Shown in pieces: positions 13,295 to 25,737 of a stretch of DNA of 64,000 bases (position 1 is the stretch's first letter; every line of letters begins with the position of its first letter). Source of the DNA: Cynocephalus volans (Eukaryota; Chordata; Mammalia; Dermoptera; Cynocephalidae); NCBI RefSeq assembly GCF_027409185.1, contig NC_084469.1, forward strand, positions 104,471,835-104,535,834. Direction: 5' to 3'. Made by a program: the position numbers and the translations under genes. A model generated the notes under the pieces. It saw nothing but the letters and a program-made list of their open reading frames with translations. It was not told where the DNA came from and searched no databases.

Positions 13295-14201
13295 AAAGAA
13301 CCTAGAAAATGATGTGGATGCTGAGAGGGACAAAAATATTTCTTCACAGTTTCATGGAGTGAAAGGCCCTTGAAACCAAATAATTTTCAAGAACTTACCA
13401 AGGTGTCAGGGTCTCTCACATTATGTGTGTGGCAATGGCCTATCCTTTTTATGTGTGTGAAAACTCCTTTTTTCAATATTTGCTTATTCTGAATGAATGT
13501 CAAAGTAATAATGTCCTAGGGGAAGGATGTCATTAATGTAATGTCATACCTCTGCTCCCGGAATACAGTGCATCCAATTCCAATCTCGCCTGCAGAGACT
13601 GTATGTATGTGATGACAAGACTCTTGAGGTTACATGAGGGTAAGCAGGTAAAGGTGTATCAAATCACTTCAATGGTGAAGGCAAACCGCAGCTAAGAGGC
13701 TGTTGAACTAGGCATGGAACAGAACACATGTAGCCAAACATGTGATATGAGAATATTTCCTAGCTGCTGACTGGATGCAGTCAGTAATTCCCATAATGTC
13801 GGGTATCAGGTGTCAGAGCTTAACAGGTGGGACCACAGCAGCAAGGGTGCAGTAATCCACTGTGAGGAGCCATTCTTTCTTTCCAGGTTTAAGGACAGGT
13901 TGCACTGCGCTATTCACAGGAGAAGCAGTGGGGATAACCACCCCTTCACAAAACAGGTTTTGACAGTGGTTTTCAATCTTTCAAGGTCCTCTTTAACTTA
14001 CTTTGGGTCATACTAACTAATTTATCTGAGGTATAAGGTGGGAGTGGTTCCATTTGGTTAAGCCAACTTGTAAGTGCCAAAGACTGGTTTTAAATTTAAT
14101 GTATGAATCACTGCTTCAGAGCTTCCCTTCTCACTAGGGAATAATTTAGGACAATGGGTGCTACAACTACGGGAAATTTTAGCAAGACAATAGCTTCAAT
14201 A

Positions 14202-14361
14202 GGGCCGAGCCCGTGGCGCACTTGGTAGAGTGCTGCGCTGGCAGCGCGGCGACGCTCCCGCCGCGGGTTCGGATCCTATATAGGACTGACCGGTGTACTC
14301 ACTGGCTGAGTGCCGGTCACGAAAAAACGACAAAAAAACGAAAAAAAAAAAAAAAAAAAAA
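14202..14361 (+). mobile_element. GC-type tRNA-derived SINE
   Basis: Starts gggccgagcccgtggcgc; target duplication agacaatagctt. It is absent from the right-arm remnant. Confidence 0.92.
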
Positions 14362-15344
14362 GACAATAGCTTAAACAGCCAAATAGGCAAGGCATACCTA
14401 CTCGTGCTCTATTTTATACTCAGTAACAGCCAAGATTATCAGGGGTATCTTGCTTAAATTTAGTTGGGTCCCCAGATATAACTGCAATTTGAGCCCTGGT
14501 AATGATTAATCCCATAAAGGTCTGGCAATTAGTACATTATAGAAGACATTAAAATTAATTTAGAACCTATTTCATAATGGCCCCAAAGTCATCCTATGCC
14601 CTTTTATCTCTTTTGTTGTATAATTTTTTTTTTTTTTTTTTTTTTTTTTTAGCATATTTTGAATTTCCAACTGGGTCAAATTGTAGACCTTTGTTTCAGT
14701 ATTTTTAAATTTGTTTCCTCCTTCTCTCCTTTTTATTTGTTTTTGGTTACTGGATACACTTCAGGAGATAGGGTGACCTCTCTGTTCTGGTATTTATAAT
14801 ATTTTTCCCCACAGAGCCTCAAATTAGTGTCATTAGGGTTAGGGGCCTCCCCCATAACAATGGTTGCTTTATATGGTTTAAGAACCCCAGGCTTAAGTCA
14901 GATTTGATCTAAACCCTTTGCTGGGCCACAGGGTTGCCATGGCTGTTGTCCGCACTAACAAGAGACAGTGAGGATCTTTATGGTGACAGAAGCACAGGCA
15001 GTGGCAACAGCAGAGGTACCTGAAGGTCCTGGTGAGCCCTCTGCTGTTAGGAGTGTGGACTCAGCCTGCCATCTAATGGCTGCCTTTCCCCCTTTCCTGT
15101 TCATCTCTTTGTCTTTTAAAATGACTGCTCTTTTAGGAGCAACCTCAAGATGGGCCCACCTATTGCATATGGAATAGTCCCACTCCAGTCTTGGGTATCT
15201 GAGACGGTGCCGCATTAGTCACTGCTTCACTCTAAACACAGATAGGTCCCAGCCGAGAAACCCACCAAGAACCACATTAAGAAGGGCCTTACAGGTTTTC
15301 CTTAATCTTAACATGCATTATTTCTTTAAAACGAATGAGGGGTT

Positions 15345-15455
15345 GGCCAGTTCAGTTGGTTAGAGGGCCATGTTATAGCACCAAGGGAAAGGGTTGGGAT
15401 ACCCATACTGGTCAGCTGGCAAAAATAAAAATAAATAAATAAATAAAAATAAGTA
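15345..15455 (+). mobile_element. tRNA-Ile-derived SINE monomer
   Basis: ttggccagttcagttgg body and a (aaat)n tail. Confidence 0.75.
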
Positions 15456-15869
15456 AAATGAATGGAGAAATTTATCAAAACCATATTTTACTGTTTAAAA
15501 ATGTTTATTATACTTTCCTTATTTAAATTTAACTTTATTTACTTTTAACTTTTCTACATAAGAAACTCTTCTAAGATTTCATCCTTTAAACAGTAACGGT
15601 TATAAAATTTTTAAGGCATGCAAAAGATAAATTTTCAAATTATTCATTTCGAAATGACACGCTACACCATAATGCATCCTTCCACTGTATCTCAAATTGG
15701 GGAGTACTTTCAGGAATGAGTTTGTATAATTTGTTAGGGGTTTGGGACCTAATCCCTTTTTAATAGGATTTTCACAGATTACATAAACTTTGAGTAGTTT
15801 TCCTCATATAAATTAAAACAACAATTCAATCGCATTTTCTTTTTATTAAAATAAAAATCCACTTGCTTT

Positions 15870-16758
15870 CGTTACCGACAGACCAGGCTCGGCTTGCCCT
15901 CTCGCACTAAACAAATGACCTGAAAGTCCAAAAGTTGGTGCAAAGATTGGAAAGTTTATTCAGACTACCAGTATTCAACTAAATGTCTAACCAAGCAAAC
16001 AAACAAAGAGAAAACAGCAGTGGGGTCCAGGTTATCCTAGTCCCAATTGGTGGGGCCAGCTTATTCCACTGACACAGTAATTGATAACAGCAGTTTTTCC
16101 CACTGTTGCCAACAAAAAGAATAAAAGTACCAACTAGATTTAAATCAGAGAAACAAAGCATAGCCAGTAGCCCTCCAGAGTGCACCTATATGGAACAGAA
16201 GAAGAGGCCTCAGAAAATCAGACAAGAGCCCTCCAAGGTACACCTACATAGAACAGCAACAGAGGAGACAGACTTATGCATAAGCGGGGTAGCAACAGTA
16301 AAGCTAGCCCCCCAAAGGGAGCTGTTCAGGGTCTTTTACAAGGAAAGGAGTTAAGGAATACAGGCCAGCGTCACCAGAGGTGGTCCATTCTGTTCTTCCT
16401 GGTTACATCATGGGTGCATGCTCAGTAGATCCAAGATGGCAGTGGTGTTCATCATTGTCACCCCAGGAGGGTCATTGTAGCAGTCACCATGATACTTTGT
16501 GTGCGGATGGGAATTCCTAAAAGGGTCTTAAGGTTAATCTGTAACTTTTACAATTACGGTAAACAAGCCTTGGGAAGGGGGTTTGCAACTCAGTAAATAT
16601 CTGTTTCCTCTCTTGTCTCAAGTCTATTTTATTCTGTCCGACCATGGGGTAATCATTTGCCCTGGGGGTCTCATGGCTGAGGAGTGGAAAAGTAACAAAG
16701 TGTCCTCTGCAGGGGAAATGGAGTCGGTTTGGTTTACAGGCCTAGCTGTACTGTTTCA
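15870..16758 (-). mobile_element. Solo LTR, left arm only
   Basis: This block of about 889 bases on the minus strand starts TGAAACAG and carries AATAAA about 80 bases before its end at GGTAACG. The right arm has no insert at the matching place near 39,610. Flanks gcttt (15,865-15,869) and acttt (16,759-16,763) look like a worn target duplication. It lies in intron 1 of the left gene, in sense orientation. Confidence 0.75.
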
Positions 16759-16949
16759 ACTTTAGGAATAGTATAATCTTTCCAAAAAAAAGCCTCTAGG
16801 GCAGTTCAAGTGCAGCAGTGCTCACAGCAACTGATTGACCATAACCAGTTCTTTGTTCCTTGCTTCTGCTCCACTCCCACTGCTTCACTTGACTCACCTT
16901 TTAAAAAAGAAAAAGAAAAAAGAAAAATAGGTCTCTGGGGAAATGTACA

Positions 16950-18090
16950 TACAAAAACTATCGAAAAATGAAAAATGGACCTGAGACCTTTATTACACCC
17001 ATCTCACATCTTATGCCCTCTTGCTTAAGAGAAACAAAAGTTCTATTTGGTTCCAGAATTTTGTACTCCCATTGTATCAATCACCTTACATTTTTAAAAC
17101 CCAAAAACCTAAAAGTTGTACAAAATCTAAAAGGGAATAAAATAACAAAGTGCTAAGGGAAACTACAATTAAAGGATCACAATATTCAATAGATAAAGGA
17201 GTCTAAAGTAAACAAATACAAATATTTGAATCAGCTCACATATGCAGCCCGTTTCCCCACAGTTTACAAGGAAAACCCACATTCAAGAAGTTAATAAACA
17301 TACTCCCAAACTGAGGGCCAGACTCTCCCAGATGGAGAGATGTAACCCCTAGAGTAGGTCAGTCCCTGGTGATGGAGGGTAGAAGCACCTGAACAGGAAC
17401 CAACTACGGGAACTCCACACCCCTTTCTGTCCCCTGGCAGCAAACCAACACTCCCTTCCCCAGGTTTCCATCCTCCAAAGTAAGAAAATTCTCAGCCAGA
17501 TTGAGACAGAGGTTCTGACCCAAATGAACTTGCAAATTCATTAACCCTGTATCCAAACAACAGAAGTCTTGACCTTCACAGACTTTCTCAATATACACAA
17601 ATCACACTGAGTACACCTACAGTATGGATGCAAAACCTAAATATAATGTCTAAAAACAGGCCCCCCCAAAACAACAATTAAATTGAAAGGGCATCACCCT
17701 CCCCAACCCCCCAACCACACATGCAGGAGCATCCCCAGCTTTCCAGTGCTCTGCAGCTTCTCTCAGTATAAAGGGCTCATTCAGGGGATGGGTATAAACA
17801 GGTTGGACACCTGCAGGGGGAGTCTCCCCAGGAGGAAGCAAATGAGCCTTCAATTACTTCCCCTTGCAGGCACAAGGGTGGTCTTAGCTTGGCGCCTCAG
17901 GCAGGCCTTTACTCCCAACTCAAGTGAATTTCAACACCACTGATATTTTAAATGACACAAACCTGGTGTTCCAAGATACCACCAAATTCATTCAAACCCA
18001 GTGTTCATGTGTAAAGAAAGTTAAAAAAATCATAAGACACTTCCACTACTTCAACAAGAAAACTCTCAAGTATCTACTTTCAGAAAATGA
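16950..18090. other. Intron 1 arm sequence without recognised elements
   Basis: This is matched by 38.2-39.45 kb in inverted orientation. It contains no gene or identified repeat. Confidence 0.6.
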
Positions 18091-18097
18091 AGATATC

Positions 18098-18265
18098 GGG
18101 CCGGCCCGTGGCTCACTCGGGAGAGTGCAGTGCTGATAACGGCAAGGCCATGGGTTCGGATCCTATATATGGATGGCTGGTTGCTCACCGGTGGAGCATG
18201 GTGCTGACAACACCAAGTCAAGGGTTAAGATCCCCTTACCGGCCATCTTTAAAAAAAATAAACAA
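18098..18265 (+). mobile_element. tRNA-Ile-derived SINE dimer
   Basis: Two tRNA-like halves; target duplication gaagatatc. Confidence 0.92.
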
Positions 18266-18969
18266 AAGAAAACGAAGATATCCGTTATTTCCATGGCAAA
18301 AAAATGCTACTTATTAATCATATCTGAACACTTCTAGGCACTGCAAGTCTAAATCTAAATAAGTCCTGGAATTCCATTTGAAAACAACCAAAATAAAAGG
18401 ACACACCAGAAAATTACTACACCCATTCACAGGAAGAACAAAGGTAACCAAGACTGCTTAACAAATGCAATGAAATACTGGAATATTCTATTTTTCCTGA
18501 GATTCCCTTCCTTCTTGCCTCTTCGGAAATATTTTATACTTTCAAGCTCTACCGATCACATGCATTTTACATTTATTGAAAAATAAGACTTATAAGCGAA
18601 TAAATCTTTTCAAGGTGACAAATCCAAGGAAGGGCAGGGCTGAAAAGGACAGATCACCCAGGAGAGGTTCTAAAGAGGAACCTTAACCCAAAGGAGTTCC
18701 CATAGGATGTCTGCTTCCAGAAAAGATACTGGAAAGAGAGGCACAAGCATTTTGTACAACATAACTCCGGGTGATTATTCTCTGCTTTTCTTTCATGTAA
18801 AATACGCCAAAACAATAATTTTTTTTTTTGTAAAGGAGCCATCCATTGCTCTGTGGAAAAATTATAACTAAAATACTGCGTGTGTTTGAAATGTATCATG
18901 GAGGAAAAACAGTTGAAAATAATGTTTTGAATTGGGAAAGGGAAGACGGCGTTTGGAAATGAGGGAAGG

Positions 18970-19055
18970 GGGCTCGCTGGTTAGCTCACTTTGTTAGAAG
19001 TCCCGGGCTTGATCCCTGTACCGGCCAGCCACCGACCATAATAAAAATAAAAATA
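18970..19055 (+). mobile_element. tRNA-Ile-derived SINE monomer
   Basis: ggctcgctggttagctcac start and accggccagccacc end. Absent from the right arm. Confidence 0.8.
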
Positions 19056-19189
19056 ATATAGGGCTAGAAATGATGTAAGAAACTTGGAAATTTAGGGATT
19101 TAATGCCAGCCCTTGCAAGAACTATGGTAGGGAGACAGGGTCGTGGACTTGAGCTTCTGTTTCTCATACACAGGTTATATAAGAGAATA

Positions 19190-19851
19190 ATCTAAGTGAT
19201 TCCTTTTCAAAAAGGACTTAACCGAGAGTGTTTAACTGGCTCAGAAAGGTCTTTTTTTTTCTCTGTCTTTTTGTGACCGGCCGTACCGCACCCAGCCAGT
19301 GAGTGCACCGGCGGTCCTTATATAGGATCCGAACCCGCGGCGGGAGCACTGCTGCGCTCCCAGCGCTGCACTCTCCCGAGTGCGCCACGGGGTCGGCCCC
19401 TCAGAAAGGTCTTAAACTGGCTAAAACCCAGCGTGTTTAACTGGTCCAGCCCGGAGGTTGTCTGACTGGTTCAACCCGTTCCCCCAGAGTCACTGAACAG
19501 ATGGAGCTCTCCTAGAAACGGTAATTAGTTACTGGTCCCTACTGTCCTCTCCTTTCTCCCTTCTCAGAACTTTGGCGGGATCCTTTTTTTTTTTTTTCCC
19601 CTCCCTCTTCGCGGGCTTGTCCTGAGCCCTCAGACAAACACATTCCTCACAAGGGGGTCATCAATCTTAGGCGACGTTCGGGAAAGACCATAACCTCCAT
19701 AGTACTCCGCCAATGGGGAACTGGGAGGAGGGGCTTGGGCATTAGGGAATAAATGGCTCACACCTTGCAAGGTTGTTATTAAAGCCTCTCTTCTTGCCTC
19801 GCGTCTCCGTGTCCGTTCTTTGGTATTGGACGCGTGAGGGTATTTCTCACA
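19190..19851 (+). mobile_element. Probable solo LTR just inside intron 1 of the left gene
   Basis: This block is absent from the right arm. It has an LTR-like layout: AATAAA near 19,750, then a GT-rich U5-like end closing with tctcaca at 19,851. A SINE (19,253-19,399) is inserted in it. It sits about 420 bases from the exon 1 donor, antisense to the gene. The start is uncertain. Confidence 0.55.
19253..19399 (-). mobile_element. GC-type tRNA-derived SINE inside an LTR
   Basis: Reversed copy; target duplication ctcagaaaggtctt. Confidence 0.93.
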
Positions 19852-20270
19852 GGTAAGACAAGGACATATCTAGGGGGTAAACCGGTCCTCCGGGAGAGGA
19901 AGGAGGGATTGGGGACAACACAGACCACAGCTCCTCCCACGCACGAGCCCCAAGGCCCGAGTCGGGGTGTCCCCTGAGGACCCCGTCGTCACCGCACATT
20001 CTGGGGACAAGCGGGGCTGCCCAGAGAGGGCTCCGGGCCGGGCCGCGGTCGCCGTCTCAGGAACCGGACAGGACTCCCGGGGTCCCGGCCGCCGGCCCCG
20101 CCCCACCCTGCGGCCGGAGGGGACCGAGGGCCGCGCTGCGCCGGCGGCGGACTCGGGGCCGCAGACTCCGGGGCTGAGCGCGGGGAGGCCCGGGTCCCGC
20201 GGCCACGGCCGACTCCGGCCGGTTCCAACCGGCCCTGCTCCCCGTCTCGGGACGTCCGCCCCACACTCAC

Positions 20271-20400
20271 CATTTCCCGGCTTCCGGGGTGTCCCTGCGT
20301 CCTCCCTACGGCTCCCACGTGAAGAGCAGGGCACAGAGCGACAGAACACTCGACAGAGCCACCCCCTGTCGGAAAGGAGCATGAGACGCCCAGCGGAGTA
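20271..20400 (-). CDS. Exon 1 of the left KRAB zinc-finger gene (start codon)
   Basis: On the minus strand the exon ends in ATG at 20,273-20,271, immediately followed by a GTGAGT splice donor. This leaves one codon in the exon in phase 0, the usual arrangement in many KRAB zinc-finger genes. The next coding exon (4,867-4,741) begins in phase with an acidic-first KRAB box, so the joined frame reads M-D-S-V. The transcription start is not visible and the upper limit given is only an estimate of the 5' UTR. The exon sits in a CpG island with a CCAAT box and a TGACGTA element about 150-200 bases upstream of the ATG. The matching exon on the right arm ends at 37,009. Confidence 0.8.
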
Positions 20401-20480
20401 CGGCGGCGGCGCACAGTGACGTAACACGCCTTTGGGAAGCGTGGGCCCACCCATCTTGCCGCAGGCGCTACTGATTGGAC
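20400..20480 (-). promoter_or_regulatory. Left gene promoter: CCAAT box and CRE-like element
   Basis: A CCAAT box (minus strand, 20,478-20,474) and a TGACGTA element (20,417-20,423) sit upstream of exon 1 in a CpG island spanning roughly 19.9-20.6 kb. Both elements recur at matching spacing in the right arm, which suggests they are functional. No TATA box is evident. Confidence 0.6.
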
Positions 20481-20639
20481 GATTTGTACGGATCCGCCCT
20501 TTTTTTTTGCCTGAGTGACAGCCTGGCGGGAGGTTGCGTAAGTGAGCAGACCGTGTCTCCGCCGGTGAGCGGAACCTGTTCCCTCCAGGGAAGTTTGCAT
20601 TTAAACTGGGCTTCTTCGGGACCTAGGGCAGGTCGCTCA

Positions 20640-22412
20640 TGTCTTCCCGCCGCTCTTTCTGAAACATGAGGACACACGTGTGCGCAGGGAATTCCAGGCT
20701 CAGTTTCCAGATGGAGCGTCCCCTTGAGGAGTAAGTGCAGATTAAGAGGGTCGCCCAGGCAAGGCCACACTGGAACATGAGTCTAATGTCCTCCAGGGAT
20801 CATGGGCTTGGTATGATGCTGCGAGGCCATTCATGGAATTGTGACTCTTGTTGACAAGCACAGACACTTACAAGGACCTCGGCATATGTAATGAAGAATC
20901 TGGTTCCATTTTGATCTTTGACCATGATAGCTTGAGGCTTCCATCTGTCCCTTCCACCCCCACAGGTCTGGAACTTTAGAAAAGGAATCCCTAGGATTCC
21001 CGAGCACTTGGCTCTGGTGGGAAGTTTGAATCCTGCTACCCTAGCCTGAGCGCAGGCGCCCTTCTCAGACCAACTACAACCTATGAGATGTGCTCAATAA
21101 ACTCTCAAGTGTACATTTTACACTGGGAGGAAATTTATTTTAGAGAAGTTTTTGAGTGTATCCGTCTGTAATGAACCAGACTTGGGTCTGATCACCTGGT
21201 GTGCCGATAAAGCCAAGAACACTGATATCAAGTTGCAGTGAGAGAAATTATGCTTTCATTATAAGGCCAAGTAATGGAGGTCAGGCGGCTCAGAAAAACC
21301 CCGATCTCCCTGAGAGCTGGCATGCAGGGTGTTGTAGAAGAAATGGGCTGGGGTTGGGAACGGGCTTTTGAGAGTAGCTGGTGGACAGTCCTGATTGGCT
21401 GAGTCTCTTGAGGACAAAGAAACAGCATCTCCAGGAACAATGAAGCAACTTTTCGTTCCTGCCTTCACTCGTCCAATTCTTTTCAATCTATTTCTTCTGA
21501 CTGTTTACCTCTGATTAGCACATTCCCAGGGATGGGAAAGTTGTGTTTTTTGTTCTGTAAAGACATCTTACAGATATGTGTTGAGTCAATGTCTCTTGTC
21601 CCTGGAACTTAGTGACTGTGTTTTATGGTCCTTCTTATTACTTAGGTAACGCTGCCTCCTTTTATTCCCTTGCTGAATTCCTGGGTGTAAATCCTAACTC
21701 TGTATTTGGAGAGTCCTATTCCCTGAGCCTAAATCAGCATCCACTTGAGGGACCAAGGCCACCCCTTGTTTTTATAAAACTTTTGGGGGGCTTCATCCGA
21801 ATGGGGTACCCCCTCAGTTTTACCTCTTTGAAATAAGGTTTGAGTGTGCCCCTCTTTAACCAGCTATGACATTTCTAAGGCAATTATATTTCTATTTTCA
21901 CTGACACAAATGACAAAGATTGTTTGCTTGACCAAAATTTATTCAGAGTCACTTGAACCCTCTCCCCAACAAGACCCATCTGTGTAATTCTTTGTAGAAT
22001 CCTCTTTCAACAAGAATCCTGCTAGATCACTTTAGGGAGATTTCTCCACCTTCCATACTGATAGCTGATCAAATTCCTTATCCCCACTATACCCCAGGTG
22101 ATATGTGATCACTCTGGCCTGCTTTCAGCCAGAATCCTCCCAGACATGATGTCTCTTCTTAGTAATTTTCCATCCACCTAGGTTCCTCCCCACAACTTGC
22201 TCCTTGACTATGAAATTCCCACTTGTTCTGGTTGTATTTTGAATTGCGTCTACTTCCATACTGGATTCTCTCTTCTCATAATGCAATAGTTTATTGAGTA
22301 ACATCTATCTTCACTACTATAACTTCTTTTTAGCTCTGGTTTTCCTTTCATGTAAGAAAAACTATAAATGAATACATAAATTTGGTTTGTACCCGTTAAC
22401 TCTTAATATGCT
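20640..22412. other. Upstream flank of the left gene
   Basis: Bases 20,640-21,150 match 36,120-36,690 in reverse at very high identity. Bases 21,560-22,412 match 35,405-36,110 less closely and look LTR-like. No gene is seen. Confidence 0.6.
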
Positions 22413-22433
22413 TAACAAATTGGTGAGAACTGG

Positions 22434-22537
22434 GCTGGTCAGTGGCTCACTTGGGAGCATGTGGTGCTAACACCAAGATCAAGAGTTTGGATCCCCCTAT
22501 TGGTCAACCACCAAAAACAAACAAACAAACAAAAAAT
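22434..22537 (+). mobile_element. tRNA-Ile-derived SINE monomer at the arm border
   Basis: gggctggtcagtggctcac start and (caaa)n tail. It lies at the inner end of the left arm. Confidence 0.8.
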
Positions 22538-22544
22538 CCAAATT

Positions 22545-23676
22545 GGTTAAAACTCCTAATGCATTCTTCAATTTTGAACAGCCATGTTGTGATAAAATAT
22601 ACATACTACATAATATACCCCTTTAAAGTGTACTGTTTTAGAGCCGGCCTGTGGCTCACTTGGGAGAGTGTGGTGCTGATAACACCAAGGCCACAGGTTT
22701 GGATCCCTATGTAGGGCTGGCCGGTTAGCTCACTTGGGAGAGCGTAGTGCTGACAACACCAAGTCAAGGGTTAAAATCCCCTTACTAGTCATCTTTTTAA
22801 AAAAATTTAATAAATAAAATAAATTAATTAATTAAGTGTACTGTCTTATCATGCTTCTGTCTTCACAGGTTCATCCTTCAATCCCCAGCCCACTGATCTA
22901 TTTTCTCTCTCTACGGATTGCCCTGTTCTAGACTTCCATATGAATGGAATGACATATGGCCATTGCAAATGGCTTCATTCACTTAGAATAGTTTTTTCAA
23001 GGGACAGAAATGTGTAGCATATATCAACATGTTATTCATTCTTTTGGAAGAACAATATTTTATTATATGGATGTAGCACATTTTGTTTCTCCATCCATCC
23101 ATTTTTGGACATTTGGTTTGTTTCCCCCTGTTGGCTATAATGAATAACATTGCTATAAAACATTCATGTACAAGTTTTTGTGTGAACATATGATTCATTT
23201 GGGGGGGGCACATACCTAGGAGTAGAATTGATAGGACACAGGGTAATTCTGTTTAATCTCTGAGCAACTGCCAGACTGTTTTCCAACATTGCTGCACCAT
23301 TTTGTATTCTCACCTGCGGTGTATGAAGATTCCAGTTTATCCATACCAGGACAATGTGTGTTATTATCTCACTTTTTAATTGTAGCCATGCTAGTGAGTG
23401 TGAAGTAGTACCTTAATAGAGTTTTGCTTTATATTTCCTTGATGACTAATGATGGCCAGCATCTTTCATATGCTCTTGGCCATTTGTAGATCTTTCTTGG
23501 AATAATCTCTATTCAGATCCTTTGCCATCTTTTAAATCGGGTTATTTGACCTTGTATTATAGAGTTGTAAGAGTTCTTTATAGGTTCTCTGTACAAGTCC
23601 CTTGTCAGATATATAACATGCAAAATTTTCTTCCATTCTACAGGTTGTGTTCTCACTCTTATTTTAAACTTTTTAC
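22545..23676 (-). mobile_element. L1 3' end, antisense
   Basis: This is the reverse of a typical old L1 3' region (motifs cattcatgtacaag and ggctataatgaataac). A SINE dimer splits it at 22,641-22,812. Confidence 0.8.
22641..22812 (+). mobile_element. tRNA-Ile-derived SINE dimer
   Basis: Two halves; target duplication aagtgtactgt. Confidence 0.92.
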
Positions 23677-23842
23677 TTTTTTTTTTTTAAAGATAACCAG
23701 TAAGGGGATCTTAACCCTTGGCTTGGTGTTGTCAGCACCACACTCAGCCAGTAAGCAAACCGGCATCCCTATATAGGGATCCGAACCCGTGGCCTTGGTG
23801 TTATCAGCACCACTCTCTCCTGAGTGAGCCACAGGCCGGCCC
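23677..23842 (-). mobile_element. tRNA-Ile-derived SINE dimer
   Basis: Reversed dimer; target duplication aactttttactttt. Confidence 0.92.
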
Positions 23843-24545
23843 AAAAACTTTTTACTTTTAATTGTGGTAATATACACATACCATAAAATTTACATCTTAA
23901 CCATTTTAACTGCACAGTTCAGTAGTGTTAAATACAGTGGTATTGTGAATCCAGTCTCCAGAACTGTTTTCATCTTGCAAAACTGAAACTCTATACCCAT
24001 TGAACAACAGTTCCCCATTCCTCCCTCCCCTTGCAATCACCAGTCTATTTTCTGTCCTTAGGAATTCAACTATTCTAGGTACCTGATATAAATGGAATCA
24101 GACGTTATTTGTCTTTCTATAACTGGCTTATTTCACTTAGCGTATTGTCCTCAGGGTTCATCCAAGTCTTAGCATGTGTCAGAATTTAGTTCTTTTTAAA
24201 GTTGAGTAATATTCCATTGCATTTATATACTACATTTTAATGATCTATTTATCACTTCATGGACATTTAGGTTGCTTTCACCTTTTGGCTATTGTGCATA
24301 ATGCTCCTATAAACACAAGTGATCAAATATCTGAGTCACTGCTTTCAATTCTTCTGGGTATACTTAAAAGTGAGCTTATTTGATCCTGCATTTACTCTCT
24401 TTTTAACTTTTTGAGGAACCATCATACCCTTTTCCATAGCAGTCGTAGCATTTTCTGTTCCTATCAACAGTGCACAAGTGTCCCATTGCTGGTTTTTTTT
24501 TAGTCCAATTTTTTCTTAATAACCTTGGAACAAATACATTAATAG
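23843..24545 (-). mobile_element. Second L1 3' end, antisense
   Basis: An independent copy of the same type of L1 3' end lies next to the first (motifs ccataaaatttac and attccattgc). It ends in a block duplicated near 27.45 kb. Confidence 0.75.
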
Positions 24546-24570
24546 TAATTCATTATATTTATACAGCATT
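24395..24570 (+). repeat. Direct repeat copy A
   Basis: About 175 bases beginning actctctttttaacttt are repeated at 27,445-27,630 with few differences. The unit spans the junction between an L1 end and a MIR flank. Confidence 0.85.
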
Positions 24571-24765
24571 TTACAATTTTGAAAGAATTTTCACATATAC
24601 CAATTAAACCCTCACATCATCTTTGTGAGGTAGGCTGGGTAGGTGTTATTTTCCTATTACTAGTGAGGAGAACAAGGCTCAGAGGTGAAGTAAGGTCACA
24701 CAGTTGGTAAATAATGGAGCCAGGACTAGAACCTAGGCCTTCTGACATGCCTCCCTGAGAACATT
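24546..24765 (+). mobile_element. MIR SINE
   Basis: A MIR core is recognisable: tttgtgaggtagg, then gaggctcagaggtgaag-like and ggtcacacagttgg motifs. Confidence 0.8.
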
Positions 24766-24896
24766 CAAGTAATGATATCCTCTGCTACAATGAACATTTC
24801 TCTAAGATGTTGATCAGATCTGTTTTTATAGTTTTATATCACCTATTCTTAATATCCCAAAACATTCAAATTGCGATGAGAAATTTCTTCCCTGTA

Positions 24897-25065
24897 GGGC
24901 CGGCCCGTGGCTCACTCAGGAGAGTGCGGTGTTGAGAACACCAAGGCCCCGGGTTCGGATCCCATATAGGGATGGCCGGTTAGCTCGCTGGCTGAGCGTG
25001 GTGCTGACAACACCAAGTCAAGGGTTAAGATCCCCTTACCGGTCATCTTTTAAAAAAAAAAAAGA
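24897..25065 (+). mobile_element. tRNA-Ile-derived SINE dimer
   Basis: Complete dimer; target duplication gaaatttcttccctgt (with a small difference at its start). Confidence 0.93.
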
Positions 25066-25566
25066 AAGAAAGAAATTTCTTCCCTGTTACTGGACTATTT
25101 CTCAGATGTATCAAGCACCATCCTAAAATGAAACTTATGTTTAAGTTTTGAGGATCCTTGGCTATAGATTCTAAATTATGATATGAAAATTTATTTTAGA
25201 AAAATCTGCAGAAGTATTCCTATGTTGAGTATGTAGAACTCACTTAACTAAACAAAACCTGAACAGGTCTGTTTATATTCTCAAAAGCTTTGCAGTCTTT
25301 CCAAATAAGATTTTTATATGTGTATAACTGGGAAATATGGAAAGGTGTTTAGCAACATTACAACATTACTGGGAAACCTATGCAAAGTGTACCTAGATGC
25401 AAGTCACATCACACTAATTTGTTTTCCTAGTTGGACTTATAGAGGAAGGAGAAGGCTTGATCCCATTTTATGTGTGACATCATCAGCAACATGCTAGAAA
25501 AATGATTTGAATGATACCAATGGTAGGGTTCAAGCAGTAGTAGTGATCAAAGCAAATGTATGTGCA

Positions 25567-25737
25567 GGGCTGGCCTGTGGCTCACTCGGGAGAGTGTGGT
25601 GGTGATAACACCAAGGCCATGGGTTCGAATCCTATATACGGATGGCAGGTTTGCTCACTGGCTGAGTGTGGTGCTGACAACACCAAGCCAAGGGTTAAGA
25701 TCCCCTTACCGGTCATCTTTAAAAAAATAAATAAATA
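25567..25737 (+). mobile_element. tRNA-Ile-derived SINE dimer
   Basis: Complete dimer; worn duplication gcaaatgtatgtg and gcaaatatatgtg. Confidence 0.92.

Larger units (their letters stand above)
12093..15240 (-). pseudogene. Endogenous retrovirus pol remnant, left arm
   Basis: On the minus strand this stretch keeps fragments of retroviral pol: a reverse transcriptase region (about 13,500-13,950), an RNase H-like region (about 12,500-12,780) and an integrase-like piece (about 12,170-12,300). Many stops and frame changes break it. In the RT active-site motif the first Asp is Asn, and the codon two before the Tyr reads as a stop; both changes are shared with the right-arm copy. It lies in intron 1 of the left gene, in the gene's own orientation. 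A SINE (14,202-14,361) and a TG/AG microsatellite interrupt it. The class is uncertain. Confidence 0.75.
19900..20620. promoter_or_regulatory. CpG island of the left gene
   Basis: CpG-dense sequence covers exon 1 and about 400 bases of intron 1. It closely matches 36,700-37,370 in reverse. Long open frames here are compositional. Confidence 0.8.

Noticed and set aside
19870-20600. Open frames of 150-203 aa in the left CpG island
   Set aside because: GC-rich composition with few stop codons; low-complexity Pro/Arg/Gly products, and the region is promoter, exon 1 and intron.
22641-22812. tRNA genes, here and at the many similar sites
   Set aside because: The tRNA-like boxes are part of SINEs with A-tails and target duplications, not free tRNA genes.
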